NCBI GenBank assembly: GCA_963784995.1
Contig: CAWATZ010000007.1
Coordinates: forward strand, 744,001 to 808,000
Source: CAWATZ01 sp963784995
Lineage (GTDB): Bacteria; Planctomycetota; Planctomycetia; Gemmatales; Gemmataceae
Reading direction: 5' to 3'
DNA length: 64,000 bases
The stretch's first letter is position 1. Every line of letters begins with the position of its first letter. The translations under genes were made by a program, and so were the position numbers. This document shows, piece after piece, positions 28,826 to 37,270 of this stretch. The notes below the pieces were generated by a model that worked only from the letters and a program-made list of their open reading frames with translations, was not told the origin of the DNA and ran no database searches.

Positions 28826-29857
28826 GTGAGCCTAACCAGACCGGGCAACCTGCGCTACGGGACAGCCATCATCGGCACGGGTCATTACGTTCCGCAGCGT
28901 GTCCTGACCAACGATCACCTGATGCAGCTGGTGGAAACCAGCGACGAGTGGATCCTGGCACGCACGGGGGTCCGGGAACGCCGGATCGCCGAGGACTGGG
29001 AGAATTCCGGCACCATGGCCCTGGCCGCCAGCCGGCTTGCCCTGGAACGGGCCGGCGTGACTTCCGACCAGCTGGACCTGATCATCGTGGCCACCTGCTC
29101 TCCCGAGAAAGCTCTGCCCAGTACCGCCTGCCTGTTGCAGCAGCGCCTGGCCGTTGGCAACCGCGCGGCCGCCGCCTTCGACGTGGTGGCCGCCTGCAGC
29201 GGTTTCCTTTACGCTCTCTCGGTCGCCCACGCCCTGATCCAGCTGGGCCATTTCGAGCATGCCCTGGTTGTGGGCGTGGACACGCTCAGCCGGATGACCG
29301 ATTACACCCAGCGCAACACCGCCGTCCTTTTCGGCGATGGTGCCGGGGCCGCGGTGCTGCGCCGCACCGACCCGGCCAGCAATGACATCGTTTACGCGCG
29401 CATGCACGCCGATGGCGCCAATGCTCCCCTGATCCATGCTCCCGGCACCTTGAACCCTTGCTGCGAGGGTCGGGAAAAGCCCACCAAGGGCACCGAGAAT
29501 TTCATCCGCATGGATGGTCCGCGCGTCTTCCGCCTGGCGGTGACGCGCTTGCAAGAGCTGGTCGAGGACGTCAAGAACGCCACCGGCATCAGCCCCGAAC
29601 AGATCCAGTTGCTGATCCCGCACCAGGCCAACCAGCGGATCATCGAGGCCGTTTCCGAAAAGACCGGCTTTCCCAAGGACCGCGTCTACCTCAACGTCGA
29701 TCGCTACGGCAACACCAGTTCCGCCAGCATTCCCATCGCACTCGACGAGGCCCGCGCCGAGGGCCGGATTCGCGAGGGCGACCTGGTGCTGCTGATCGCC
29801 TTCGGCGCCGGCCTGACCTGGGGCAGCGCCCTGGTCCGCTTCGGCCACCTGGCATAG
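28826..29857 (+). CDS. fabH: 3-oxoacyl-ACP synthase III
   Basis: Starts fatty-acid synthesis by condensing an acyl-CoA with malonyl-ACP. I chose the GTG at 28826 because gagagg lies 8 nt upstream; upstream in-frame starts would add a non-homologous leader. The 343-residue enzyme has the triad of the family: Cys124 in A-A-C-S-G-F, His266 in P-H-Q-A-N-Q-R and Asn296 in Y-G-N-T-S. The N-terminal I-I-G-T-G-H-Y-V-P and T-S-D-E-W-I-x-x-R-T-G are also typical. It is not next to other fab genes. Confidence 0.95.
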   Translation: MSLTRPGNLRYGTAIIGTGHYVPQRVLTNDHLMQLVETSDEWILARTGVRERRIAEDWENSGTMALAASRLALERAGVTSDQLDLIIVATCSPEKALPSTACLLQQRLAVGNRAAAAFDVVAACSGFLYALSVAHALIQLGHFEHALVVGVDTLSRMTDYTQRNTAVLFGDGAGAAVLRRTDPASNDIVYARMHADGANAPLIHAPGTLNPCCEGREKPTKGTENFIRMDGPRVFRLAVTRLQELVEDVKNATGISPEQIQLLIPHQANQRIIEAVSEKTGFPKDRVYLNVDRYGNTSSASIPIALDEARAEGRIREGDLVLLIAFGAGLTWGSALVRFGHLA

Positions 29858-29870
29858 ATCTTTTTTCTGT

Positions 29871-29950
29871 CCGAGCCGCGCACGCAGCGCAGCGGAGTAA
29901 GCGGTCCGCGAGAAGGCCGCTTACTCCGCTGCGCTGCGTGCGCGGCTCGG
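29871..29950. repeat. 34-bp inverted repeat after fabH
   Basis: The arms 29871-29904 and 29917-29950 (containing cgcagcgcagcggagtaag) pair perfectly with a 12-nt loop, 13 nt after the fabH stop. It could terminate fabH transcription. It shares its cgcagcggag core with the repeat at 1183. Confidence 0.9.
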
Positions 29951-30089
29951 ATGCCGTCTGTACGGTTGCTGCCGATTCTTCGTCCGGATCGGTTCGCTTG
30001 CTGGCGTCAAGCCGCGCGATCCCAAACAGGTCCGACTCTCCCCAGACCGATCCCAGAAAAGGACAGGGATGGTCTGAGGAGAGCCAGGC

Positions 30090-30422
30090 ATGTCAACCTT
30101 CTATCTGCTGCCCCCGCGCTCACTGCTGGGTGATCGGCTGGCCGCGTTTCTGCAGCCCTTGCTGCCCGGACTGGACTGGGATAGCCGGATGCGCTTGAAC
30201 CTGGCCGAGATCATCGGCGCGGCGGCGGGCGCTCACCGGGACGTTTACGTCGTCTATCGCGAGGAATTGCCTCCGGGGGAGACAACGGAACAGGCCCTGG
30301 CCCACGGCTTCGGTGCCGAGAGCGGCGACGAGGTCGTCGAGATCCGCCTGGGGGCTCGCAGCGAGGAACTGAGCGCCCGCCGCTGGCGGATCGGCGGCAT
30401 TTCCTGCCCGACGCCACGCTGA
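30090..30422 (+). CDS. Conserved planctomycete-type protein, unknown function
   Basis: A 110-residue soluble protein. It begins M-S-T-F-Y-L-L-P-P-R-S-L-L-G-D-R-L-A-A-F-L and contains V-Y-V-V-Y-R-E-E-L-P-P-G-E and H-G-F-G-A-E-S-G-D-E-V-V-E-I. The ATG at 30090 is preceded by gaggagag. I recall similar short proteins from planctomycete genomes but know of no function. No signal peptide, metal site or membrane segment. Confidence 0.7.
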   Translation: MSTFYLLPPRSLLGDRLAAFLQPLLPGLDWDSRMRLNLAEIIGAAAGAHRDVYVVYREELPPGETTEQALAHGFGAESGDEVVEIRLGARSEELSARRWRIGGISCPTPR

Positions 30423-30604
30423 CGATCCTGCCTGGCGTGGCCGGGCATGGCTCGCAGGGACTCGACAGCCCATCTCATCTTGACTGAGTTTTCTGCCCAG
30501 CGGCGCTTTTTCTGAAATGATCCGCGACAAGCGCGCCTTTCTCTTCTGGGGCTTGCCGTGCCCCTGGGTCCGTTCCTCAAAACCATTGTCGCGGAGGATA
30601 CGTC

Positions 30605-31171
30605 ATGAGAGTCGTCCTGGGCTTGCTGGTTGCGGTGTTGCTGATCATTCCCAAGGTCGAGGCGCAGGTAAAGATCCCGGCGGGCTGGAAGATGTCCAAC
30701 CACAAAAGCAAGGACTTCACGTGCTGGATCCCAACAGCTGTGGCCAAACACAAAGAAGATGTCGTGGACAAGTCGCCGCTGAAGGGCGTGGACCTCAAAT
30801 TCACGACGATGTCCTACGAACCCAGAGGCGGTGGTCCCGTCTTCGAGGCCGGAACCATCGGCATCATGGGTGACTGGAGCAAGCTCAAGCCTGCAGAGCG
30901 GATTGCGAAACTCAAGGCCCTGTTCGTCGCGGACCTCAAGGGCAAGGCTGTCGGCATGGAGGCGAACGTCAAACAGGGGAAGGTTGCCGGCAAGGAATTC
31001 TACGTTCAGACGAAGACCGGCTACACCCGGTATCGGATCTATGCTGCCGATGACATGGTCTGGTTCGCGTCCTCCACGGGCACCCAAAAGGACGTCCAGG
31101 GGGAAAAGACCACCACGTTCCTGAACTTGTTCAAGATTCCGGACTTCTACACCGGCGCGACCCCCAAGTAA
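30605..31171 (+). CDS. Small secreted protein of unknown function
   Basis: 188 residues from ATG 30605 with a gcggagg Shine-Dalgarno. A signal peptide (M-R-V-V-L-G-L-L-V-A-V-L-L-I-I-P) ends at V-E-A-Q. The mature part is Lys-rich and beta-rich: K-D-F-T-C-W-I-P, V-Y/F-A-S-S-T-G-T-Q-K-D and F-L-N-L-F-K-I at the end, a layout seen in other planctomycete secreted single-domain proteins. No catalytic residues identified. Followed by a strong hairpin terminator. Confidence 0.75.
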   Translation: MRVVLGLLVAVLLIIPKVEAQVKIPAGWKMSNHKSKDFTCWIPTAVAKHKEDVVDKSPLKGVDLKFTTMSYEPRGGGPVFEAGTIGIMGDWSKLKPAERIAKLKALFVADLKGKAVGMEANVKQGKVAGKEFYVQTKTGYTRYRIYAADDMVWFASSTGTQKDVQGEKTTTFLNLFKIPDFYTGATPK

Positions 31172-31180
31172 CGGCGCTCG

Positions 31181-31214
31181 CCCACCCCAATCCCGCTGCA
31201 GGGGTTGGGGTGGG
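31181..31214 (+). terminator. GC-rich hairpin terminator
   Basis: cccaccccaatccc (31181-31194) pairs with ggggttggggtggg (31201-31214) except for one mismatch around a 6-nt loop, 10 nt after the preceding stop. A weak T-rich tract follows further on. Confidence 0.7.
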
Positions 31215-31356
31215 AGGCTTGAGTTTGCTCCGGCGCCTGCCGCACCTCACGAGCTTGCCGCGATTTGCATTCCTCGCTGAAAGTGGATTTGCTTGAGACG
31301 GCCGGTCGGATCGACTATGATCAAGGTATCCCCGACCTTCGCCGGCAGGAGCGTCC

Positions 31357-32232
31357 ATGCCAGCCTCGCTTGTTTCCCCTCTGGGTGATACACTTTTCGC
31401 CAAGCGCGATCAACTTCTGCGCATCCTGGAACGGCTGGGCAGCGTCGCGGTCGCCTTCAGCGGCGGCATCGACAGCACCGTCGTCGCCCGGGCCGCGTTC
31501 CAGGCCCTCGGTCCGCGAGCCGTGGCCGTCACCGCTGACAGCCCCAGCGTGCCGCGCCAGGAGCTGGAGGACGCCCGCCGGCTGGCGGAACAAATCGGCA
31601 TCCGCCACGTTGTCGTTGGCACCGAGGAGTTCGACGATGCCGATTATACCCGGAATGACGGGGCCCGCTGCTATTACTGCAAGAGCGAGCTGTACAGCCG
31701 CATCGAGACGCTGCTCCCGGAGCTGGATGTATCCTTCATCTGCAGCGGGGCCAACCTGGACGACCAGGGGGATTATCGCCCGGGTTTGAAGGCCGCGGCG
31801 GAGCATCAGGTCCGGCATCCGCTCCAGGAGGCCGGGTTCACCAAGGCCGACGTTCGCGCCCTGGCCCGGGCCTGGGACCTGCCCACCTGGGACAAGCCGG
31901 CCTCGCCTTGCCTGTCGAGCCGGCTGGCTCCCGGGGTCGCCGTCACCACGGAACGGACCGCCCGGGTCGAGGCGGCGGAACAGTATTTGCATCGGCTGGG
32001 CTATCGCGAATGTCGAGTTCGTCTGCACGAGGGCGAAGTGGCCCGGATCGAGGTCCCGGCCAATGACCTGGCACGCCTGGCGGACCCGGCGGTCCGCGAA
32101 CCGCTGGTGCGGCACCTGCGCCAGCTGGGTTTTCGTTTTGTCACGCTCGACCTGGAAGGCTTCCGGTCGGGCAGTCTTAATACCCTGGTCAGCGTGGAAA
32201 CACAGAGGCTCTTTAGCAATCCCAAGCCATGA
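31357..32232 (+). CDS. larE: ATP-dependent sulfur transferase LarE family
   Basis: A 291-residue PP-loop enzyme. LarE converts the two carboxylates of the lactate-racemase nickel-pincer precursor to thiocarboxylates, sacrificing its own cysteine sulfur in the best-studied member. The PP-loop is S-G-G-I-D-S (35-40). C-Y-Y-C-K-S-E-L (105-112) and K-P-A-S-P-C-L-S-S-R with Cys185 in the place of the sacrificial cysteine are visible. No larA, larB or larC lies in this window, so its partner genes are elsewhere or it serves another thiolation. The next gene overlaps its stop (ATGA). Confidence 0.9.
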   Translation: MPASLVSPLGDTLFAKRDQLLRILERLGSVAVAFSGGIDSTVVARAAFQALGPRAVAVTADSPSVPRQELEDARRLAEQIGIRHVVVGTEEFDDADYTRNDGARCYYCKSELYSRIETLLPELDVSFICSGANLDDQGDYRPGLKAAAEHQVRHPLQEAGFTKADVRALARAWDLPTWDKPASPCLSSRLAPGVAVTTERTARVEAAEQYLHRLGYRECRVRLHEGEVARIEVPANDLARLADPAVREPLVRHLRQLGFRFVTLDLEGFRSGSLNTLVSVETQRLFSNPKP

Positions 32233-32546
32233 ACAACGACACGCAATCCCGCAAAAGCGGCACTCTCGCCCCACTCCCCGCCGGGCAGGCCCTGGACTCC
32301 TTCTTCCTGGAGGCCCGCTGCAAGCTGCTTGACCTGGCCGCCATCCTCGACCGGATCAACCGCGGCCTGCCCACCGAGGCGATCGCCAACGACCCGCGTC
32401 TGGAAAAGGTCCGTCAGGCCCTGGAGGTGCTGCACGACATGAGCGGCGGCCGGGCCGAGCGCATCCAGCAGATTTTCTCGCTGGAGTATGACCCCACCTG
32501 GGAACGGCCGCAACCGCGCTTCACGCACGAGGCGACGACTCTCTGA
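32229..32546 (+). CDS. Unknown 105-aa protein coupled to larE
   Basis: The ATG overlaps the larE stop by 4 nt, a translational-coupling arrangement. The soluble helical protein includes F-F-L-E-A-R-C-K-L-L-D-L-A-A-I-L-D-R-I and a P-R-L-E-K-V-R-Q-A-L-E-V-L motif. The coupling suggests a role with LarE, but similar helical proteins occur elsewhere in planctomycetes without larE as far as I recall. No known domain. Confidence 0.7.
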   Translation: MNNDTQSRKSGTLAPLPAGQALDSFFLEARCKLLDLAAILDRINRGLPTEAIANDPRLEKVRQALEVLHDMSGGRAERIQQIFSLEYDPTWERPQPRFTHEATTL

Positions 32547-32558
32547 AAGGAGTTCCGC

Positions 32559-33108
32559 ATGGTTTTCACGGTCAGCCATCCCGAAGGAACAAGGGACGAC
32601 GAGTATGAAGCCTACGTCCGACTCCTGGAAAAGGCAGGGGTGAACCTTGCCAGCGCCAAAACGCGTTCTTGACCCGGCCAATGGAAAGCGGTGGCTGCCT
32701 GCGTGGGCGAGCAGGAAAGAGGCCGAGGAGTTCGCCGCCCGGTTGCGGGAGGAAACCGAAAACCAGAACTGGCAGGTCCGCGAGCTGCCCGATGGCGAAT
32801 CGTCGATCGGTCCTCTGGGGCCAATCGTTATCCTGATCGGCCGGCAAAGCGAGGGCCTGTCCTACAGTCTTAGCCCGAGCAGCAAGAAACTGATCTGGAA
32901 GATGTTCCCGGCCGCCAACGTCACTCCGAGCGTCTTCATCGCGACGACACGCCCCAACGGCGCGACCAACCAGGACCGGATCTGGGACCAGGTAGCGATC
33001 ATTCTGAGCGGCTTGTCGGCGGATCAACTGGAGCGCCTGGGGGGCTACGAAGTTTACGACCCTGTCACCAGGCAACTGCTTCGAGAGCCGGCTTCGCTGT
33101 CGGCCTGA
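32559..33108 (+). CDS. Unknown protein, reconstructed across one frameshift
   Basis: The ATG at 32559 (aaaggag upstream, 12 nt after the previous stop) opens M-V-F-T-V-S-H-P-E-G-T-R-D-D-E-Y-E-A-Y-V-R-L-L. Near 32645 the likely continuation shifts frame to L-P-A-P-K-R-V-L-D-P-A-N-G-K-R-W-L-P and on to 33108. Without the shift the first frame stops at 32672. The alternative is that a TTG at 32647 starts a 153-residue protein and the upstream frame is a short ORF. It is a soluble alpha/beta protein with an R-L-R-E-E-T-E-N-Q-N-W helix. Function unknown. Likely in one operon with larE. Confidence 0.55.
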
Positions 33109-33112
33109 TGGT

Positions 33113-33820
33113 TTATTCGTCTGCCGCAGGGTGCCCGGCATCGCCTTGCGGCGCCGGGATGGTGGCTCCAGGGAGACGGGGACAGATTCCTTCGACTCCT
33201 GGTTGAGGTTGAGAAGGTGGCCAGGGTTCCCAGACGTTCCGGTATTGCTGAAAACTGGCTTCCTTGTTGGTGACATTGCCTTGTGTGAACGAAAGAGTCA
33301 AGTTCAGGTACTCTTTCCCTGCTTTCACGTACCTGGATCCAATGCCGAAATCGGAACGAATTTGCTGCAAGGTGGTCCTCCGGATAACGATGAAGTCTAA
33401 CCAGCGACCAAGGTGGCGAACGGCAAAGACGTAGACAAGTGCTGGCGGTTCGACCCGCTGCAACTGGGCGAGGGGGAGGGAGAATTGTGCAGTGTACGCC
33501 TGGTCGTTGCCGACGCCGTTTGCTGTTTTCACTTGAACCCTGATGACGGATTCTTCATCGTGCCGAACAACAAAGACGTCATCCCCCGCATCGACGAGTG
33601 GAACCGCGACGTTGATACAGCGGTGCAAAAACTCGGCCATCACGGCCAGCTGGCCGCTGCTTCCCGTGAAATGCGTTTGCATCGCGGCTGGAGTGGCTGC
33701 TTGTTGCCCAGAAGCACCCACGCCCGCGCCGCCGGCTGGCGGCTCAGTGCCGGCAGGGTGGAGAGTTTCGTCGGGCGGTTGCTTTCCTTGACCTGATTGG
33801 GGATCAATTTCTTTTGCCAT
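33113..33820 (-). CDS. PD-(D/E)XK nuclease-like protein (DUF4365-type)
   Basis: 235 residues from ATG 33820 (M-A-K-E-I-D-P). After a Pro/Gly-rich N-terminus, the core F-T-G-S-S-G-Q-L-A-V-M-A-E-F-L, V-P-L-V-D-A-G-D-D-V-F-V-V and V-I-R-V-Q-V-K-T matches the Glu…Asp…Q-x-K pattern of restriction-endonuclease-like folds, though the first helix has Gln/Glu in unusual positions. The second half (Y-V-F-A-V-R-H-L-G-R-W-L-D-F-I-V-I) looks like the usual follow-on strands. No methyltransferase partner is adjacent. It is convergent with the preceding operon, only 4 nt apart. Could be a stand-alone defence or repair protein. Confidence 0.6.
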   Translation of the reverse strand: MAKEIDPQSGQGKQPPDETLHPAGTEPPAGGAGVGASGQQAATPAAMQTHFTGSSGQLAVMAEFLHRCINVAVPLVDAGDDVFVVRHDEESVIRVQVKTANGVGNDQAYTAQFSLPLAQLQRVEPPALVYVFAVRHLGRWLDFIVIRRTTLQQIRSDFGIGSRYVKAGKEYLNLTLSFTQGNVTNKEASFQQYRNVWEPWPPSQPQPGVEGICPRLPGATIPAPQGDAGHPAADE

Positions 33821-34046
33821 GGTTAGACAAGACTGCCAGGAAATAGAGGGTAAGCGCTCCCCTGATGGCGAGAAGGCACCCAGCCAATGTACGCGGATTG
33901 CCAGGCAGGAAAAAGCGAAACAGCGCAGCAGCACTGGCGAAGATGGATTTCAAGGCAACAGGAGTGTCGATAGCCCCAAATCCATTAGCAGGAACTGGGG
34001 ATTGCTGGTAGGATAATCGAAACAACGTGTCCGTGAAGCTCAACAA
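33804..34046 (-). CDS. Possible small hydrophobic ORF
   Basis: An 80-residue frame ending 16 nt inside the start of the nuclease-like gene. Its second half is hydrophobic (L-F-R-F-F-L-P-G-N-P, L-T-L-Y-F-L-A-V-L). No good ribosome-binding site. It could be a real coupled gene or a chance frame in the upstream region. Confidence 0.2.
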   Translation of the reverse strand: MLSFTDTLFRLSYQQSPVPANGFGAIDTPVALKSIFASAAALFRFFLPGNPRTLAGCLLAIRGALTLYFLAVLSNHGKRN

Positions 34047-34078
34047 TCCAAGAGCTTGCTGAGATTGGAGTTGCGACT

Positions 34079-34963
34079 ATGTCATTCTACGTCGATCCCC
34101 ACATCCACATGATTTCCCGGGTCACGGACGACTATCACCGCATGGCCCAGTGCAGCTGCGCCGCCATCAGCGAGCCGGCCTTCTGGGCCGGCTTCGATCG
34201 CGGCACCGTCCACGGCTTCCGCGACTACTTCCGCCACCTGACCGAGGTGGAGCCGAAGCGGGCCGCTCAGTTCGGCATCCGCCACTACAGCTGGCTGTGC
34301 ATCAACGCCAAGGAGGCCGAGAACGTCCAGCTGTCGCGCGAAGTGATCGCCATGATCCCCGAGTTCCTGCAGCGGCCCAACGTCCTGGGCATCGGCGAGA
34401 TCGGCCTGAACAAGAACACGCGCAACGAGGCCACCGTCTTTCAGGAGCACGTCGATCTGGCCATGCGCACCAACGAGCTGATCCTGATCCACACGCCGCA
34501 CCTGGAGGACAAGTACAAGGGCACGCGCATGATCATCGACATGCTCAAGAACGATCGCCGCGTCCATCCGTGCCGGGTGTGCATTGACCACGTCGAGGAA
34601 CACACGGTCCGGCTGGCCCTGGACGGCGGTTTCTGGTGCGCCATGACGCTGTATCCGACCACGAAATGCACCCCGGCCCGGGCGGTGGACATCCTGGAGA
34701 TGGTCGGCACGGACCGGATCATGGCCAACTCGGCCGGCGATTGGGGCAAGTCCGATCCGCTGGCGGTGCCGGAGCTGATGCTGGAGATGCGTCGCCGCGG
34801 GCACGGCGAGGACGCGATCCGCAAGGTGGTGTACGAGAATCCGCTGAGCTTCTGGAGACAGTGCAAGCGGTGGCAGGAGTGGACGCCGGTCGCCGCCGCC
34901 GAGACGACCGAAACCACGGAGACCGGGAAGGCTCGTCGAGCCGCGCTTCCTGTAAAGGGGTGA
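34079..34963 (+). CDS. TatD-like metal-dependent hydrolase
   Basis: A 294-residue TIM-barrel amidohydrolase-type protein. Metal-binding residues are visible: D-P-H-I-H (His8, His10) at the first strand, G-I-G-E-I-G-L-N (Glu) near ~105, I-H-T-P-H-L (His), D-H-V-E-E-H (His) and a late A-N-S-A-G-D-W-G (Asp). It resembles TatD-family proteins found in planctomycetes and in EboB-type clusters, but no other ebo genes are here. The substrate is unknown. A thr-rich tail follows the barrel. DUF4240 gene begins 3 nt after the stop. Confidence 0.85.
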   Translation: MSFYVDPHIHMISRVTDDYHRMAQCSCAAISEPAFWAGFDRGTVHGFRDYFRHLTEVEPKRAAQFGIRHYSWLCINAKEAENVQLSREVIAMIPEFLQRPNVLGIGEIGLNKNTRNEATVFQEHVDLAMRTNELILIHTPHLEDKYKGTRMIIDMLKNDRRVHPCRVCIDHVEEHTVRLALDGGFWCAMTLYPTTKCTPARAVDILEMVGTDRIMANSAGDWGKSDPLAVPELMLEMRRRGHGEDAIRKVVYENPLSFWRQCKRWQEWTPVAAAETTETTETGKARRAALPVKG

Positions 34964-34966
34964 AAC

Positions 34967-35524
34967 GTGGACGCCCAACGCTTCTGGGACATCATCAGGA
35001 AGGCCTGCCGGCCGGGCGAAGAAGACGACTGGTATGCCGCGCTGGTAGCTCGACTCGCTCAGCTGCCGCCCGAGGAGATTCTGGCATTTGACCGGCAGTT
35101 CCACGAACGGACGAATGCAGCCTACACAGTCGATCTGTGGGGAGCCGCCTACCTGATCAACGGCGGCGCTTCGGATGATGGGTTCTTCTATTTCCGTTGC
35201 TGGCTGGTCGGCATGGGCAAGCGAGTCTGCGAGCAGGCCCTGGCAAACCCGGATAGCCTTGCAGACGTGGTCGATCCTGATCGCGAGTACGAGGCCGAGA
35301 TCTATTCTGTTGGTGTCGCTGCCTGGGAGGAAAGGACCGGCCGGTCCACTGACGAGTATACCGCCGAGTGGGATCGTCTTGGACCAAGCCCGCGCGGGGA
35401 GCTGAAGGGCGAACGCTGGGATTTCGACGACGACGAGCAGATCTGGCGACGCTTGCCGCGCCTGGCCCGGCTTTATCTGGAAGGACCTGGACCGGATGGT
35501 AAGCTGGGCGGGCAAACGCATTGA
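34967..35524 (+). CDS. DUF4240 domain protein
   Basis: A 185-residue soluble protein with a GTG start (gaaac GTG), 3 nt after the TatD-like gene, so clearly co-transcribed. The M-D-A-Q-R-F-W-D-I-I start, L-x-x-L-P-P-E-E-I-L-A-F-D-R-Q-F and A-A-Y-L-I-N-G-G-x-S-D-D-G-F-x-Y-F-R-x-W-L-V are the DUF4240 pattern. The family is widespread in bacteria and not characterised, and often sits near toxin or immunity genes. Its stop overlaps the region upstream of the ParD-like gene. Confidence 0.85.
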   Translation: MDAQRFWDIIRKACRPGEEDDWYAALVARLAQLPPEEILAFDRQFHERTNAAYTVDLWGAAYLINGGASDDGFFYFRCWLVGMGKRVCEQALANPDSLADVVDPDREYEAEIYSVGVAAWEERTGRSTDEYTAEWDRLGPSPRGELKGERWDFDDDEQIWRRLPRLARLYLEGPGPDGKLGGQTH

Positions 35525-35571
35525 ATTTCGGACGCTGCCGTGGTAGGGTCAGGGGAGGAGGACGAACGATC

Positions 35572-35826
35572 ATGAACATTACCCTGCCCGAGTCTTTCCG
35601 CGGCTGGCTCGAGGAGCAAGCCGCGGAGGCCAAGCAAAGCGTTGATGAATACGTCCAGCAGCTCATTGAAAACGCCAAGGAACGGCTGTATTGGAAATGG
35701 GTGGAGTCCAAGGTGAGCGAGGCGCTGGATGGCCCCCCGGCCATGCCGATGACTTCAGGTGAGTGGGACAGGCTCAAACGCCGGATCACGGATCGGTTTC
35801 CGGAGGCCACCGCCCAGGGGGAATGA
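35572..35826 (+). CDS. ParD-like antitoxin
   Basis: 84 residues from the ATG at 35572, chosen for the strong ggggaggagg just upstream. The start I-T-L-P-E-S-F-R-G-W-L-E-E-Q-A-A resembles the ribbon-helix-helix of ParD/addiction antitoxins (beta-strand then two helices), which binds the operator of its own operon; the C-terminal part would bind the toxin. The toxin gene overlaps its stop by 4 nt (ATGA), the standard layout of type II toxin-antitoxin pairs. Confidence 0.8.
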   Translation: MNITLPESFRGWLEEQAAEAKQSVDEYVQQLIENAKERLYWKWVESKVSEALDGPPAMPMTSGEWDRLKRRITDRFPEATAQGE

Positions 35827-36140
35827 TGACCATTCTGCGGCGAGCGGAGGCCCTCCAAGACCTCGAAGACATTTCCGATTACCTGGCCTCGCGCAGTCCC
35901 GCGTTGGCCGTTCGCTTTTTGAACGCAGCCGAGCAAACCTTCTCCGACCTGGAGGCCATGCCAGGATTGGGAGCCATCTGTCCGTTGCACAATCCACGGA
36001 TGCAAGGCGTCCGACAATGGCGGATTCGCGGCTTCAACAAGTATGTGGTGATTTACCGGCCCATCACTGACGGGGTCGAGATTTTGCGCGTCTTGCATGG
36101 TTCTCGCGATCTGTCGAACATTCTGGAGGAGAATCCCTGA
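35823..36140 (+). CDS. ParE/RelE-like toxin
   Basis: A 105-residue RelE/ParE-fold protein: A-L-Q-D-L-E-D-I-S-D-Y-L-A in the first helix, P-G-L-G-A-I-C-P, then I-R-G-F-N-K-Y-V-V-I-Y-R-P-I and V-E-I-L-R-V-L-H-G-S-R-D, the ParE signature ending R-V-L-H-(G/A)-x-R-D. ParE toxins poison DNA gyrase; RelE-type toxins cut mRNA. This sequence looks closer to ParE. Two alternative starts (35823 and 35826). Confidence 0.85.
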   Translation: MMTILRRAEALQDLEDISDYLASRSPALAVRFLNAAEQTFSDLEAMPGLGAICPLHNPRMQGVRQWRIRGFNKYVVIYRPITDGVEILRVLHGSRDLSNILEENP

Positions 36141-36188
36141 TCCTGCCATCTTTGACAGGCACAATAGCACAGAGCGGATTGCGGAACC

Positions 36189-37199
36189 ATGCTTTTCCTG
36201 GGCATCGAAACTTCCTGCGACGAGACCGCCGCCGCCGTCTTCACCGACGAGCCGCGCATCCTCTCCAGCGTCATCGCCTCGCAGACCGACCTGCACGCCC
36301 GCTTTGGCGGCGTCGTTCCCGAGGTCGCCGCGCGTGCCCACCTGCAGCGGCTGCTCCCCGTCATCGACGAGGCACTCCGTCAGGCCGGGGTCGGCCTGGC
36401 CGACATCGGCTGCATTGCGGTGCATCACACACCGGGCCTGGTCGGGGCGTTACTGGTTGGCGTCAGCGCCGCCAAGATGCTGGCGGTCGCTCTCGAAATC
36501 CCGCTGCTGGGCGTCAATCATCTCGAAGGGCACGTCTACGCTTGCCGGCTTGCCGCGGGGCGCGACATCTTCCCGTGTGTCGGCCTGGTGGTCAGCGGCG
36601 GACACACGACCCTCTACCATTGCCACGATCCGCTGCACTTCGAGCGGCTCGGCTCGACGCTCGACGATGCGGCCGGCGAAGCGTTCGACAAGGTGGCCAG
36701 CTTGCTCGGACTGGGGTTTCCCGGGGGGCCTGCCGTGGAGCGGGAAGCGGCCTTGGGGAACCCGCAGGCGTATCGGTTTCCGCGCTCGTTTCTGCATGAC
36801 GAGCGGCTGGATTTCAGCTTCAGCGGACTGAAGACAGCCGTGCGCTACGCCCTGGCCGGGCAGGATTGCCCGCACCCGGAACCGCCGCCGACCGGGCAGA
36901 CGCGAGCGGACCTGGCCGCCAGCTTCCAGGCGGCCGTGGTCGAGGTCCTGGTTGCCAAGTGCCGCCAGGCGCTGGAACGGACGGGACTGCAACGGCTGGC
37001 GGTTGGCGGGGGCGTTGTGGCGAACAAGGTGTTCCGGGCAGGTCTGGAGCAGATGGCCGCTCAGCGAGGGGTGGAGCTGTTTATCCCGCCGCTGTCGCTG
37101 TGTACCGACAACGCGGCGATGGCGGCCGTGGCGGTGGAGAAGTGGCGGCGCGGGGAAGTGGCGCCGCTGGATCTGGATGCGGTGGCGACGACGGGGTGA
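36189..37199 (+). CDS. tsaD: tRNA N6-threonylcarbamoyladenosine transferase TsaD
   Basis: Transfers the threonylcarbamoyl group to A37 of ANN-decoding tRNAs, with TsaB and TsaE. The 336-residue protein has the ASKHA fold motifs: G-I-E-T-S-C-D-E-T-A-A-A-V (4-16), V-N-H-L-E-G-H with the two metal-binding His (~114 and ~118), G-H-T and the C-terminal D-N-A-A-M. The length is standard. It lies alone, 48 nt after the toxin gene; tsaB/tsaE are not in the window. Confidence 0.96.
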   Translation: MLFLGIETSCDETAAAVFTDEPRILSSVIASQTDLHARFGGVVPEVAARAHLQRLLPVIDEALRQAGVGLADIGCIAVHHTPGLVGALLVGVSAAKMLAVALEIPLLGVNHLEGHVYACRLAAGRDIFPCVGLVVSGGHTTLYHCHDPLHFERLGSTLDDAAGEAFDKVASLLGLGFPGGPAVEREAALGNPQAYRFPRSFLHDERLDFSFSGLKTAVRYALAGQDCPHPEPPPTGQTRADLAASFQAAVVEVLVAKCRQALERTGLQRLAVGGGVVANKVFRAGLEQMAAQRGVELFIPPLSLCTDNAAMAAVAVEKWRRGEVAPLDLDAVATTG

Positions 37200-37212
37200 A
37201 GAACTGGCTTCC

Positions 37213-37258
37213 GATTTATCGTTTCGCGCTGAACCGGGCGAGCGCGAAACGATAAATC
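37213..37258. repeat. 18-bp inverted repeat, second copy of the gatttatcgtttcgcg family
   Basis: The arms 37213-37230 and 37241-37258 pair perfectly around a 10-nt loop. Its first 16 bases are identical to the arm at 14006. It lies between the convergent stops of tsaD (37199) and the oxidoreductase (37271). Confidence 0.92.
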
Positions 37259-37270
37259 AGAAACCGCCGC

